Of a stretch of 64,000 nt of DNA, positions 10,546 through 21,389 are shown one piece after another. Position numbers and translations under genes: made by a program. The notes under the pieces were generated by a model that worked only from the letters and a program-made list of their open reading frames with translations, ran no database searches and was not told the DNA's origin. Source of the DNA: Zoroaster sp. YZ-2022 (taxonomy: Eukaryota; Echinodermata; Asteroidea; Forcipulatida; Zoroasteridae); the NCBI GenBank assembly GCA_029582265.1, contig CM055828.1, positions 7,955,902 through 8,019,901 of the forward strand, given 5' to 3'. Every line of letters begins with the position of its first letter. The stretch's first letter is position 1.

Positions 10546-11317
10546 ATTTTATGTAGTAGTTGATCATCAAGTCACTGAAGCGAAATGAAGTACGCAGGAT
10601 GAAATTAATTAATGAATATACAACACAGAGGTGCTAATGTTTACAAAACCAATCAATAATTTAGGAAATATACATTTAAGAACATAAATGAACACTCTAA
10701 AAGTTAGCATAATTTATTCATTTTTGTGGAAAAAAATAATGTTAATTTCATTTTTATATAAAATTGGGGTACATGTAGGTATCAAAATTTCAAAACCAAG
10801 ACCATTTCCTAAAACTTCAAACTTTCATCTTTAATTTGATACCATGTTAGGCTATCAGTAGTTTCAAAATGTAGGTGCCATGTCCTGTTTTGCATGGAAT
10901 TGCCCCCTAGCTGATTGTGTTTTTTTTTTTTTACCCCCAAAGAATAATTCTCTCCAGGGGTTTACTCTTAAAAACTGAAATTTCTCCCCAGTGTTCTTCC
11001 GATTCAAAGCTGTGCCCTGAGGGAGAGCAGCGATTATCACGGATCAGATTACTCAGGATAATTAAGTAATAATAAAAGCGGTAATCATTTTTTGTTGTTG
11101 TCAAGTGATGCGTTTCTAGCCACTGAGGTCTGTCCTAATCAAATGATGTGACTGACGAGCACATTTTAAATCACTGTTGAATGCTTTATAAACAATGTTG
11201 ATCCCTCAAAAGGGAAAGTAAACAGTTGGTAACCGTCTTGCTGCTGCGACTCGCTTCTGTGAACAAAGATAAAGCAGCTGGCCTGTGAAAGTGTCATGGG
11301 GCCTGGGGGCATTATGC
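10546..11317 (+). other. Non-coding gap with a short match to the hairpin-capped element
   Basis: The stretch GTCCTGTTTTGCATGGAATT near 10881 is the reverse complement of a piece inside the large elements at 41048 and 43340. This suggests a decayed fragment in reverse orientation. The rest is unremarkable. Confidence 0.4.
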
Positions 11318-11610
11318 ATTCATAAATGACCGTCAAGAAAATCTGATTGGACGAAACGTGATCATGTGGGGGTGTATTAACGGATGGTAAAGACATGGCC
11401 TATCAAAATCAGAGCAGCGTGTACTGTATGTGCGTCACATGCCAGCTGTTCTATTTAGCCGGCATGGATGTGGATTTGAACCAATCAGGGTGACGAAGTT
11501 GACAGAAATGTGAATTTGCCCATTTCTATTTTTTTTCCCCAGCAAAAATTGCAAAAAAAACAAACCAAAAATCATTTTGAAAACTAAATTGATGCGTGAA
11601 TTTATGAATA
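11318..11610 (+). mobile_element. MITE with ATTCATAAATG termini (family H)
   Basis: Begins ATTCATAAATGACC and ends in the complementary GAATTTATGAAT. Shares ATCTGATTGGAC, GGGGGTGTATTAA.GGATGG, TGCCAGCTGTTC and GAATTTGC.CATTTCTA with copies at 17893 and 30102. No coding capacity. Confidence 0.7.
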
Positions 11611-11744
11611 GGAATCAAAGATTGACGCTTGGTCTATATTGCAGGATAATGACAGGAATAAAGCTCGGTCCTTTATTGCCTGTGGAAAAGCCCAAAACTG
11701 GTCATTATCCTGTGTTAAAGACCGTGCAACAAACATTTACTCCC

Positions 11745-12106
11745 TTAACCCTCCTATAGGTTTAACAATCAAAGACACTCAAAATTTGTATGTAACTCCC
11801 AACCCATTGACTTTGTGCAGTGCACTCAAATAAATGCAAGGACATGTGGTTATGGTAGGAGGTCAAACCAAAACCACTCATATGAGTCTGCTGCTAACTT
11901 ACATGTATGCAGTACATACACAGCTCTGTGTGACTCTGCATATAACTTATGTAGGACATACACAAGTGTGTTTGACTTTGCCACTAACTCCAGCACTCTT
12001 ATACACATGTGTGAACAATTGGCAATGCAACCAAAAATACTCAAGTGACTGTCTGTGGGTGCGGTGCTTACTGGGCCAAATTTCAGCCTGGGCATAGGAG
12101 GGTTAA
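11745..12106 (+). mobile_element. piggyBac-like MITE, family 4
   Basis: TTAA at 11745-11748 and 12103-12106 flanks inverted ends TTAACCCTCCTATAGG and ..CATAGGAGGGTTAA. Shares its body with 7300-7580 in reverse. Non-coding; the small open frames here are accidental. Confidence 0.75.
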
Positions 12107-12838
12107 TACACTTAGAAATGAATAGCACCTAAAACAGAAAAGTTTCAAGGGATGTTTTGATATCATCATTTATGTGTATTCCCTTTTTGAGATTGCCAAA
12201 TGTATGCACTGATAAATATCCCAGCGCTTATTATTGTTAATATTATGGTGTGCAGTACTTACATGTGGTGTTTGTGCATTGTTGCAACTCAGAAATTATG
12301 AAAATTTGTGGTAATAATGACATTGGGCAAAGTAAAAACTGTATACTGAATGATTTTGATGTAATAGCTTTCTATGGGTGAATAACTAGAAGATTGTATT
12401 GATAATGTTTCTTTGAAGTGTGGGCACCCCATCTGTATACAATGTATTATACAATATCAAAACATATTACACATTCCAATTGTATGTTTCACATGTACAG
12501 ATAAAAAAAAGTCGTGCTGGTTAGAACAGTCTGAAATATGTATATGTCGGCAAACCTTTCACATACAATATTTATATGACATTGTGGCAACGCAAACAAA
12601 ATGTCTTTGGTGCAGTGTTTCAATGCATTACGGTATTAAGAACATCGGTCTTTCTATAGATATAGTCTTTCTTTGTGCATTTTGCTCTTAATTTGTTGTT
12701 TGGTCAGATCATAGAGAAAGGACCATATGGTCAGATGTTGGTACTATGTACATGTACATGTACAGCTGTTCTTGTTATATCTCCAAGTCTATTGGTTGTC
12801 AGCTTTTGTCTTTCTTGTCAATAACATTGTTCCTTGTA
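12107..12838 (+). other. Non-coding gap
   Basis: AT-rich sequence with a GTACATGTACATGTAC palindrome near 12747. No gene was recognised; an open frame at 12413-12691 is cysteine-rich but matches no family I know. Confidence 0.45.
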
Positions 12839-13111
12839 TTAACCCTAACCCCCTAAGGTATTCTGGCTAGTAACATTCCTGAATCCATCAGTGCACTTTT
12901 GGAAACATGCGCTTATCTTCAAAATGCACCATGCATTTTCGTTGATCTTTCATAATCAGCACTTACATGTATGGCCTGTACTTCTTGCCAGGTAGTAATT
13001 TTGCCCCATTTGAAGAGGTGAAAGTACCAGTTTCCAACATGGCTGAATTTGTCCCCCCAAAAAGAGGGCCCCTTGGAGGATTTTGCAGGATTTTGGGGTG
13101 GTTAGGTTTAA
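12839..13111 (-). mobile_element. piggyBac-like MITE, family 1
   Basis: Inverted copy of 7955-8224. TTAA sits at 12839-12842 and 13108-13111, with TTAACCCTAACCCCCT at the left end and GGTTAGGTTTAA at the right. About 270 bp, the same length as its relative. Confidence 0.75.
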
Positions 13112-13248
13112 TTAATTAAATATTGCTGTAGTTTTTATGTTCAGAGGAATTTTGCCACAAGCTTCAGCATTTTTTTATATGCCTCCTTTCATAGCCTGTA
13201 CCAACCATTATTTAAGCATAATTAGTAAATTAGCTTATAATTTTAATA

Positions 13249-13543
13249 CAGGCCCGTGATTTATCAGGATATTTCCTGATTTCAGGATATTTCCTATTTT
13301 CAGGATTTTTAACAAATCTCCCTTTGCCTCAAGATGTTCTTGAATGAAGAGAAGTAGCCGCTAAGGAAAGAAAGAAGTAGCCTGTATTGCGTCCAAACCT
13401 CTAGTTTCTTGTTTGTGGTGATGTGAAGAGCCTGTAAATCCTCCCAAATTAAACATCCAGGAGGTTCAGGGGGCTTTGTCCTCTGGACCCGGGCCCGCTA
13501 CCCATTTTTCAGGATGTGTTACTTTTGTCAAATCACACGCCTG
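13249..13543 (+). mobile_element. hAT-like MITE with CAGGCCTGTGATTT ends (family I)
   Basis: Terminal inverted repeats CAGGCCCGTGATTT and AAATCACACGCCTG enclose about 295 bp. Copies lie at 47311, 53650 and, split by a LINE, at 60841/63146. A shared phrase is AAACATCCAGGAGGTTCAGG. I could not see a clean target duplication here. Confidence 0.65.
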
Positions 13544-13976
13544 AATTTAACAGTCTAGTGCAGAATTATAGAAATAAATGTACATGTAAATTGAATTGAT
13601 TTGAATTGAAAAAGCCCATTTGTACGTACAGTCTACAGCTTTGTTGAAATACTAATTAATTGAGGAAGAGCACTTTTCAACTCTGATAGTATTTTGATAT
13701 GGTTTTTTGCTCTTTCCTGATATATGCATACATTGAAGGTCTGCAGAAACAAAAATATCCACAGGCGACTCGGGCAAGACTCGAACGTTGAAGGCTAATG
13801 CAGTGTGAATAAACAATCAAGCAAGCAGTCTGTGAAAGTTGGAGTTTATTACGTTGTATTGTTCAGAAACGTTGATCATCAAACATCTGTACTTTGTATT
13901 CATTCTAACATGCAATTTTGATGCAGTTCCTTATTAAAATTGTGACGTTGATTATTGTGGAACATCATTTTAGCTT
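13544..13976 (+). other. Non-coding gap with a SINE scrap
   Basis: CCACAGGCGACTCGGGCAAG near 13759 followed by ACTCGAAC is a short reverse scrap of the SINE type seen at 16180. Nothing else was recognised. Confidence 0.4.
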
Positions 13977-14495
13977 AGGCTCCAAAAAAAAGTCTCCGAT
14001 TTCTCCATCCTGCTCATCAGCATTTTTAGTTTTCGTTTTTTTTTTTTTGGTTATGAAACAATGTCCAATTGCAGCCAAAATTGCTGGATTGATTCTGCTG
14101 CACTATGACTTTTCACATAGGAAAAATGAACGTTTGCTCGATTTGTGTGGCCTCTCTTAGCCACCATACTTTGTGTATTTGATCTGGTTTCAGTAACTGT
14201 GAATTTTTCACATAGGGGTATGAACGTTTGCTCGATTTGTGCGGCCTCTCTTAGCCACCATACTTTGTGTATGAGATATTTGATCTGGTTTCAATAACTG
14301 TGAATTTTTCACATAGGGGTACGAACGTTTGCTCGATTTGTGCGGCCTCTCTTAGCCACCATACTTTGTGTATGGGAAATTTGATCTGGTTTCAATAACC
14401 ATTTATCAAAAAAAAAGTGTGTCACCACACCAATTTTGAAGCTGACCTACAGGTTCATGATGTATAACTAGAAATCGGAGACTTTTATTGGCCTT
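13977..14495 (-). mobile_element. Family K MITE with internal triplication
   Basis: Inverted ends AGTCTCCGATTTCT (13987) and AGAAATCGGAGACT (14470). The middle segment with TTTCACATAGG, GAACGTTTGCTCGATTTGTG and TTAGCCACCATACTTTGTGT is present three times (about 14109, 14204 and 14305) at spacings of about 95-102 bp. Other copies carry it once. Confidence 0.7.
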
Positions 14496-14637
14496 AACGT
14501 TTGATTCAAAGATGGTAAAAACATTCTCATGTAGTAAGCACATCAAAATTGCCAATGTTGTACATGTGCCTTTCCTTTAATATTGAGAACTGTATCATAG
14601 GATTGGTAGTTCAGGGGGAAAAACAAATGGTAACATT

Positions 14638-14865
14638 TTAACCCTCCTACTACGACAAGGATCAAAATCAGTCAAAATGTTGATATACTTGCCAAGGTAT
14701 ATCTAGTGCACTTAAAAGTCAAACACTGTCAAAACCTTACGTGTAGTAAGTACATTTACAGGTCAAAATGAGTCGACCGTTTTTGACTGGTAAAAGTATT
14801 GTCTGATATTGTTCAGGGTGGTCAAAATGACAGCAAAAACCAGTCAAAAATACCTCAGTGGAATG
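14638..14865 (+). mobile_element. piggyBac-like MITE, family 5, right end unclear
   Basis: Starts TTAACCCTCCTACTACGACA at 14638. Contains CAAAATGTTGATATACTTGC and CAGGTCAAAATGAGTCGACC, shared with 20838-21389 and 60313-60623. A matching right terminus was not visible. Confidence 0.6.
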
Positions 14866-15030
14866 AAACAATCAATTGGAATTTGTTTTCATTATTTCCT
14901 CATGGACACAATGGCATTTGCTGAAACTTTCACAGGTCGGTTGTTAAGTGTACTCTAGAAGCCCATAGAGAAAGGAACCTTGATATGTATATGGATGATA
15001 GGCCAGTCTTAATTCAGACTCTTACAGTGT

Positions 15031-15830
15031 AGAAGCAGTTTTGCTGACATTACCAATGTTGTACCTTCCCTTCAATGTATATCTTGATTCAAAGAGAGTA
15101 AGCCTACTCATAGAAGCAGTTTTGCCGACATGACCAATGTTGTACCTTCCCTTCAATGTATATCTCGATTCAAAGAGAGTAAGCATACTCATGGAAGCAG
15201 TTTTGCCAACATTACCAATGTTGTACCTTCCCTTCAATGCATATCTCGATTCAAAGAGAGTAAGCATACTCATGGAAGCAGTTTTGCCGACATTACCAAT
15301 GTTGTACCTTCCCTTCAATGCATATCTTGATTCAAAGAGAGTAAGCATACTCATAGAAGCAGTTTTGCCAACATTACCAATGATGTACCTTCCCTTTAAT
15401 ATATATCTTGATTCAAAGAGAGTAAGCATACTCATAGAAGCAGTTTTGCCAACATTACCAATGATGTACCTTCCCTTTAATATATATCTTGATTCAAAGA
15501 GAGTAAGCATACTCATGGAAGCAGTTTTGCCGACATTACCAATGTTGTACCTTCCCTTCAATGCATATCTTGATTCAAAGAGAGTAAGCATACTCATAGA
15601 AGCAGTTTTGCCAACATTACCAATGATGTACCTTCCCATTAATATATATCTTGATTCAAAGAGAGTAAGCATACTCATAGAAGCAGTTTTGCCAACATTA
15701 CCATAGAAGCAGTTTTGCCAACATTACCAATGTTGTACCTTCCCTTCATATATCTTGATTCAAAGAGAGTAAGCATACTCATAGAAGCAGTTTTGCCAAC
15801 ATCACCAATGTTGTACTTTCCCTTTAAAAG
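15031..15830 (+). repeat. 81-bp tandem array, about ten units
   Basis: Units beginning AGAAGCAGTTTTGCCAACAT start at 15031, 15112, 15193, 15274, 15355, 15436, 15517, 15598 and 15679. A short partial follows, then one more unit. Since 81 is three times 27, long open frames appear on both strands; these are by-products, not genes. The unit holds ACCAATGTTGTACCTTCCCT, which also marks the end of a dispersed repeat near 18868, 31030 and 58070. Confidence 0.95.
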
Positions 15831-16179
15831 TGGGGTAATATGGGATTGTCCATCTGTAAGAGTAATTATTTCAGCTGCAGCGATGTTATTCGATTAGTGT
15901 AGATGATTATGAAATAAGGTGATTGACTGACTGTACATTATTGGTACAAGGATATTGTCTATTGAATTTATACTTAATGAGGATGAAACCATACATTCAT
16001 GTTAATACATACTACAGTGTACATGTATGTAGTACATTAGAAATAATAATAAAATGTTCAGCTCAATTTATGTTCTATAAACATAAATGATCACAGAATT
16101 ACACAAAACAATAATTAATGTAAAGTTGATGATGGTTTATAGTTTGATGAAATTAGGTGATAAACAATTGATTTTAATT
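15831..16179 (+). other. Non-coding gap
   Basis: AT-rich with TACATGTATGTA near 16019. Nothing was recognised. Confidence 0.4.
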
Positions 16180-16645
16180 AAGCCCTACACCGACGTGTGT
16201 ATAGCACTGTATACTCAGTGCTTTCCGAGTGTCTGTGGAAAAAAACTTCACAGGTGATTCGGGCGGGATTCGAACCCACGACCTCCTACTTACTAGTGCA
16301 GACGTCTTAACCTCTCGACCACCAAGCTTGCCCGATGACGATTGGCTGGCTAGAATCCTATAGCAGCGGGTGCCGCGATATTTATAGTTTGATGAAATTC
16401 TTGCGTCGGGTGATAAACAATTGATTTTAATTTTGCCCTACACCAACGTGTGTATAGCACTTTCCGAGCGTCTTAACCTCTCGACCACTCGAGAGGTTAA
16501 GACGTCTGCACTAGTAAGCAGGAGGTAGTGGGTTCGAATCCCGCCCGAGTTGCCTGTGAAGTTTTTTCCCACAGACACTCGGAAAGCACTGAGTATACAG
16601 TGCTATACACACGTCGGTGTAGGGCAAAATTAAATCAATTGATGA
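16180..16645. repeat. Fold-back pair of tRNA-derived SINEs
   Basis: A SINE in minus orientation (16180-16370) is followed by a similar one in plus orientation (about 16480-16640). The plus copy shows GGTTAAGACGTCTGCACTAG, GTGGGTTCGAATCCCGCCCG (B-box) and a 3' part ending ACACGTCGGTGTAGGGC. The flank CAATTGATTTTAATT..GCCCTAC is mirrored on the other side. The whole block can therefore fold into a long stem. It is not a functional tRNA. Confidence 0.8.
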
Positions 16646-16860
16646 TGGTATTGAACAGCCCTTGACATTATTATGCTATAATTTGTGTTTAAATATTCAA
16701 ATTAATTTGCATGAAAGAATGAAAAGCAAAAATGTGTACAATGTTGCTGTATTTAGCAAAGCTGAGGAGTAAGGAAAACAAATTATCGCTCACAGGCAAA
16801 ATAAAAAAAAAGTATGAGAAATTTCAATTATGCATACTTTTTAACATAGCGAAAGCTTTT

Positions 16861-17073
16861 AAAGGGGCAGTATTGTCACGATAAACAGGGCATGGAATTG
16901 GAATGCTAGTTTTAGATTAACACAGTGACTACCATAATACCCCACATGATAATGTCATATTACCGTTGCTGCTGCATAAATGAGCCAGTAATTTTTAAGT
17001 CACTGTGTTCATCTAGGACATCGATTCTGTGCCCTGTCGAAGGTCTGCTCGGTTTGTGATGATACTGCCCCTT
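16861..17073. mobile_element. MITE with AAAGGGACAGTATCGTCACG ends (family G)
   Basis: Inverted ends AAAGGGGCAGTATTGTCACG and GATGATACTGCCCCTTT flank CAGGGCATGG..AATTGG and ACCGTTGCTGCTGCATAAAT. Further copies lie at 32372, 37933 and 46303. Confidence 0.75.
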
Positions 17074-17892
17074 TAATTAAAAGGAAGGTACAGCATCGGT
17101 AGTTAGATGATCAAATTAATTAATAATTATCATAAAAGATTAAATCATCAGTGCTGTCATCTGAAAGAAAACAGGAGTTGTAACAGGAATCTTCAACCAG
17201 CAACTTTGTGTTAAAGATAAAAACATGTACATGTTTTTATGATGGTTTCTGAGCACCAATTGTGAGGAAACTTTTACAGGTTAGTTTTATGATATTTCTC
17301 GGAAATGAGAGGGTTAAAATTAATGTATGTTTCCAAATATCATTGTTTTCCCTCTCTTTATAGAACAATCATTACATTATGTTCTATAAAGATTCTGGTA
17401 CATGTATGATATAAATGGATTATGCAATTGTGAATATTAACAGTGCTGGGTGTAATTGTGTTGTACACTGTACTTTGAAAACTATTCAGTGCCAACAAAC
17501 AATTGTAGTTTTTCCCTTTGGGGAATGGCCTTCAGATCATGAAAGTACTTTGTCAATTCTGTCATAACATCAGGCAGTACTTTTAACAAGGCATATTCGT
17601 CAATATCAGTTTGAAATTCATAATGAATATCCTTATGTAATGCACTCTAGATGCATGCTTTTAAAAGCCAACATGATTTCTAAAAAAAAAAAAAATCACT
17701 TAGTCACCTGTTTTTTTTTTTTCAGTTGAGCAGAGAAAAGTCCTCCAATAACATTGTATCTGAATGTGTAAACAATACATGTTTATTCCACTGTCAGCCT
17801 GAATTATTTTATATTCTAATCTGCCGATTCATGAACTTTACTTGTACAGTAAGTGCACATTGCTTTCAAAATCACACATTAATTTGTATTCT
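17074..17892 (+). other. Non-coding gap
   Basis: AT-rich. GGAAGGTACAGCATCGGTAG near 17091 resembles the end of the dispersed repeat related to the 81-bp array. A poly-T/CAG tract at about 17710-17724 mimics a splice acceptor, but no coding match follows. Confidence 0.4.
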
Positions 17893-18640
17893 ATTCATAA
17901 ATGCCCAAGACAGTTGAGACAATCTGATTGGACAAAACGTAATCACGTGGGGTTGTATTAACCCTAACCTTCCCAAATCCTCCAAAATTTTCTTTGCTAA
18001 AGTGAAGGATTTTGAAAGGTTGAGGTTACATGCTACATGTACATGTACATGCTCTTTGCTAAAGTGAAGGATTTTGAAGGATTGAGGTTACATGCTACAT
18101 GCTCTTTGCTAAAGTGAAGGATTTTGGAGGATTGAGGTTATTAGGCATACATGTACTTGCCTTTCCATGGTACATGTACATCCATGTTTGTTGTAGTGAT
18201 TGCAAGGTCAGTGCTTGGGTCAGTGGACACTGTTTATTGCTCCATGCATGCAGGGAGGGTCCCTGGCCATGTACATGTATCACAGATTAGAAACACATGT
18301 GTGCATACATATCATATGCTTGCTTTACTACTGAAGGATTTTGGAGGATTCAGGTTATGTGTAAGCAAATGGGCCTAGGGAGTTAGGGTTGTAATGGATG
18401 GTATGGCTTATCAGATATGGCTTATCAGGATAAGAGGAGTGCATATGCCAGCTGTTCGCCAGCTCACAGTTTTGTGCGATGCGCGATGTGGATTTGAACC
18501 AATCAGAGTGACAAAGATTGTTTCGCGTCACATGCCTGACTCATGTTACATGTAGCATTTTGTGTGTCCCAAAACGTAAATTTGCCCATTTTCATTTGGC
18601 TTTATTCAACAAAAATTACCCATTTTTTGTACATTTTGGA
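17893..18640 (+). mobile_element. Family H MITE interrupted by a TTAA element
   Basis: Left part 17893-17957 (ATTCATAAATGCCC..GATTGGACAAAACG) and right part from 18395 (GGATGGTATGGC..CCAGCTGTTCGCC) together match the uninterrupted copy at 30102. The right terminus is not conserved. The break is exactly at the TTAA of GTATTAATGGATGG. Confidence 0.7.
17958..18394 (+). mobile_element. piggyBac-like MITE, family 2, nested in family H
   Basis: Starts TTAACCCTAACCTTCC at 17958 and ends AGTTAGGGTT plus GTAA at 18394 (one extra base in the TTAA). Near the left end, CTCTTTGCTAAAGTGAAGGA followed by TTTTG..GGTTGAGGTTACATG repeats about three times. Relatives lie at 33427 and 38473. Confidence 0.75.
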
Positions 18641-18649
18641 AATGAAATC

Positions 18650-18905
18650 GAGAGTTTCATCCCAATAAGTGCTCACGTTTTTGAGGAAAACAACAAAAAT
18701 CTGTTTCATCTGTTTTATGTTTGTATGTTTTACAAAAAAGTCAACCGTTTGTAAATTTGTAACAATTCCTGTTTTCTCTAAGATGAAAGCTCTTTAATTA
18801 GAATGATTTCTTAGGATGATTGACACTTGTACCCACTTGACACTTAGTAAAGCTTTTGATTATCTGGTAATTACCAATGTTGTACCTTCCCTTGAAAGAT
18901 GTAAC
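18650..18905 (+). repeat. Dispersed repeat R, old copy
   Basis: Shares GTTTCATC.CAATA.GTGCTCA, TTCTCTAAGATGAAAGC and AGGATGATTGA with 30775-31070. Ends in ACCAATGTTGTACCTTCCCT, the same phrase as the 81-bp array unit. Its class is unknown. Confidence 0.5.
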
Positions 18906-18924
18906 ACCAGTATTTTTGGTTATT

Positions 18925-19321
18925 TTAATCCTAACCTCCTAGGTATTCTGGCTAGGAACCTTCCTGAACCCTAACCCCCTATAGGTATTCTGGCTAGGAA
19001 CCTTCCTGAACCCTAACTCCCTATAGGTATTCTGGCTAGGAACCTTCCTGAACCCTAACCCCCATAGGTATTCTGGCTAGGAACCTTCCTGAATCCTCCA
19101 AAATCCATCAGTGCACTTTTGGAAACATGCCCTTATCTTCAAAATGCACCATGCATTTTCATTGATCTTTCACTATTCAGCACTTATGGCCTGTACTTCT
19201 TGCCAGGTAGTAATTTTGCCCCATTTGAAGAGGTGAAAGTACCAGTTTCCAACAGTGCTGAATTTTTCTTTAAAAAGTGCCCCTTGGAGGATTTTGATGG
19301 ATTTGGGGTGGTTAGGGTTAA
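18925..19321 (-). mobile_element. piggyBac-like MITE, family 1, with its end repeated four times
   Basis: TTAA sits at 18925-18928 and 19318-19321. The terminal phrase CCTAACCCCCTATAGG..TATTCTGGCTAGGAACCTTC is tandemly repeated from 18930, 18969, 19012 and 19054 (39-43 bp spacing). The body then matches 12839-13111. Confidence 0.8.
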
Positions 19322-20640
19322 TGGCATTTTCTGGATTTTGTTTTTCATCGGAAAATTGCTATTTTTCTTGAAGAAGGGGAAAACAAATGAATTAAAATGA
19401 TACATTTCTCAAATTAATCGCAAGAAAAATGGTTTTACAGTAAATATGTACCGAAATGAAGTTATGGTGGGTCCCGCCATAAATTCATTTTTGCACTTTT
19501 TAAATAAAATTTCAAAGAATTAGTTTTCCTTTTTAAAAGGAAATTATCAATGTTCCAATGGAAATTGCTGGTAAAACACGAGTGATAGATCTTTAAAGGC
19601 ACAATGAAATCAGCTGAAACGTTTTATCAAACCATTTATTGATTCTCATAAAGTATGGATGCATTTACAGACATTTAAAAGTATCGTGTTTTTAATAACA
19701 AGATATACAGGGGTATTTATTGTAATGTACAGTGTACATATTTTATCCTGAAAGTTTTGCCAAAATGCACGCTTTGATGTACATGTATGCTTTCAAAATT
19801 ATATATTGTTGTATTGCTTTATCTGTTCGTGTACAACACGACATTGTTTACAGCTGAGTAGAGTATCGGACAGTCAATCCATTATTTGAATGTGTAAACA
19901 AGGCGTCTTTTGTCGGCAATTATTTCATTAGTGTTGTTCTGTCGTAATGCACGTGTCTATGTGGGCTTTCAAAAGCTTACTTTGAGTGATTTTTTATCTC
20001 TGTGCATTTAGCAGAAGCTTGGAAGGAGAGAAGAATACATTTTTTTTCTGATGAACATACATGTAAGTGGGGATGTGACAACGTTTTAAAGTACATTTAG
20101 ATGCAAGTCATTGTACCTGCATCAAGTTTGATAAATTCAGTTATAAAAAAATAATAATAATTTAGTTCCAAGGCCAAAAAAGGGTTAAAAGTTCAGTGTT
20201 TAAAGCAGTAATTACAAACAATTTTCTTTTTTAAAATTGTCCTTCAACGAGTAATGGAAACAAAATGGTTTGTTCCTGGTGAGCTATAATTTAATGTAAT
20301 TTAATTTATCAAAATTTCAGAAATTACTCAAGATTGCACTCTTCTCGTAGAAAATTCTTTAAAATAAATCAACAAAACACCATTTCAAATCCTATTTGAA
20401 AACTACTTAAAAACATCATTTCAATACACATGTTTAATGTCTTGTTTTTATTTGCATGATTAATCACTTTTGTCTTTTCTTGTAATAAATGTAAAAATAA
20501 AATAAAATAATGGACGACTGTATTTGTTTACTACCAGATGTTGTGTTGCAGGACTGCCGATCGTGCAGTATTTATTTTGTCTTTCATTGTCTCAGTTGGT
20601 AGTACATGTCCATTGTCCTGTATTCGTTGTTGTTGGTTTG
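19322..20640 (+). other. Long non-coding stretch
   Basis: AT-rich with scattered poly-A and poly-T. I see no exon, RNA gene or transposon end in it. Confidence 0.45.
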
Positions 20641-20766
20641 GCTTAAGAAAATAATATTAATAATACCAAATTGAATTTACGGAGACGTCGTGAGTTGATT
20701 ATTGTAAAAATAATATCAATAATATCAAATTGAATTTACGGAGATGTCTTGAGTTGATTATTGTTA
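20641..20766 (+). repeat. Tandem duplication of about 62 bp
   Basis: Two copies containing AAATTGAATTTACGGAGA and TTGAGTTGATTATTGT differ at a few bases. Confidence 0.85.
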
Positions 20767-20837
20767 AATTCAGAGGACTAGTCAATCTGACTCACATGTA
20801 GTTCCAATATGAGTGTACATCCAGGGGACGATAGACC

Positions 20838-21051
20838 AAATCGAGTGTGTGTAGTGAAGTCATTTTGACCACCCTGAACAATACAAGACAATGCTTTTAC
20901 CAGTCAAAAACGGTTGACTCATTTTGACCTGTAAATGTACTTGCTACACTTAAGGTTTGACAGTGTTCGACTTTTAAGTGCATGAGAAATACCTTGGCAA
21001 GTATATCAACATTTTGACTGATTTTGACCCTTGTAGTAGTAGGAGGGTTAA
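20838..21051 (-). mobile_element. piggyBac-like MITE, family 5, reverse
   Basis: Ends GTAGTAGGAGGGTTAA at 21051; its left end is indistinct. The TTAA at 21048-21051 is shared with the next element, giving the junction GGAGGGTTAACCCTCC. Confidence 0.7.
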
Positions 21052-21174
21052 CCCTCCTACTACTACAAGGGTCAAAATCAGTCAAAATGTTGATATACTT
21101 GCCAAGGTATATCTAGTGCACTTAAAAGTCAAACAACAGTCAAACCTTGTTTGTAGTAAGTACATTAACCCTCC
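21048..21174 (+). mobile_element. Family 5 MITE arm, first direct copy
   Basis: TTAACCCTCCTACTACTACA to GTAGTAAGTACA, repeated directly from 21175. It looks like half of an element beside a full palindromic one. Confidence 0.7.
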
Positions 21175-21389
21175 TACTACTACAAGGGTCAAAATCAGTC
21201 AAAATGTTGATATACTTGCCAAGGTATATCTAGTGCACTTAAAAGTCAAACAACTGTCAAACCTTGTTTGTAGTAAGTACATTAATGTACTTACTACAAA
21301 CAAGATTTGACAATGTTTGACTTTTAAGTGCACTAGATACCTTGGCAAGTATATCAACATTTTGACCCTTGCAGTCACAGAAGGGTTAA
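21175..21389. mobile_element. Palindromic family 5 MITE (TTAA to TTAA)
   Basis: TTAA sits at 21175-21178 and 21386-21389. The two halves mirror each other around ACATTAATGT at 21282-21291 with few mismatches, so about 215 bp can form one long hairpin. Confidence 0.8.

Noticed and set aside
12413..12691. Cysteine-rich 92-residue frame resembling a zinc finger
   Set aside because: The cysteine spacing fits no RING or other finger well, it lies in AT-rich DNA, and no splice sites frame it.
15022..15897. Repetitive proteins of about 218 and 189 residues on opposite strands
   Set aside because: The 81-bp period keeps both strands open; there is no start context, domain or splice evidence. Treated as a satellite.
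17700..17917. Poly-T plus CAG followed by an open frame, possible exon
   Set aside because: The 63-residue frame matches no family and lacks a clear donor.
18925..18990. TTAACCCTAACCCC as interstitial telomere repeats
   Set aside because: The phrase is the terminus of TTAA-type elements and is not a run of TTAGGG units.
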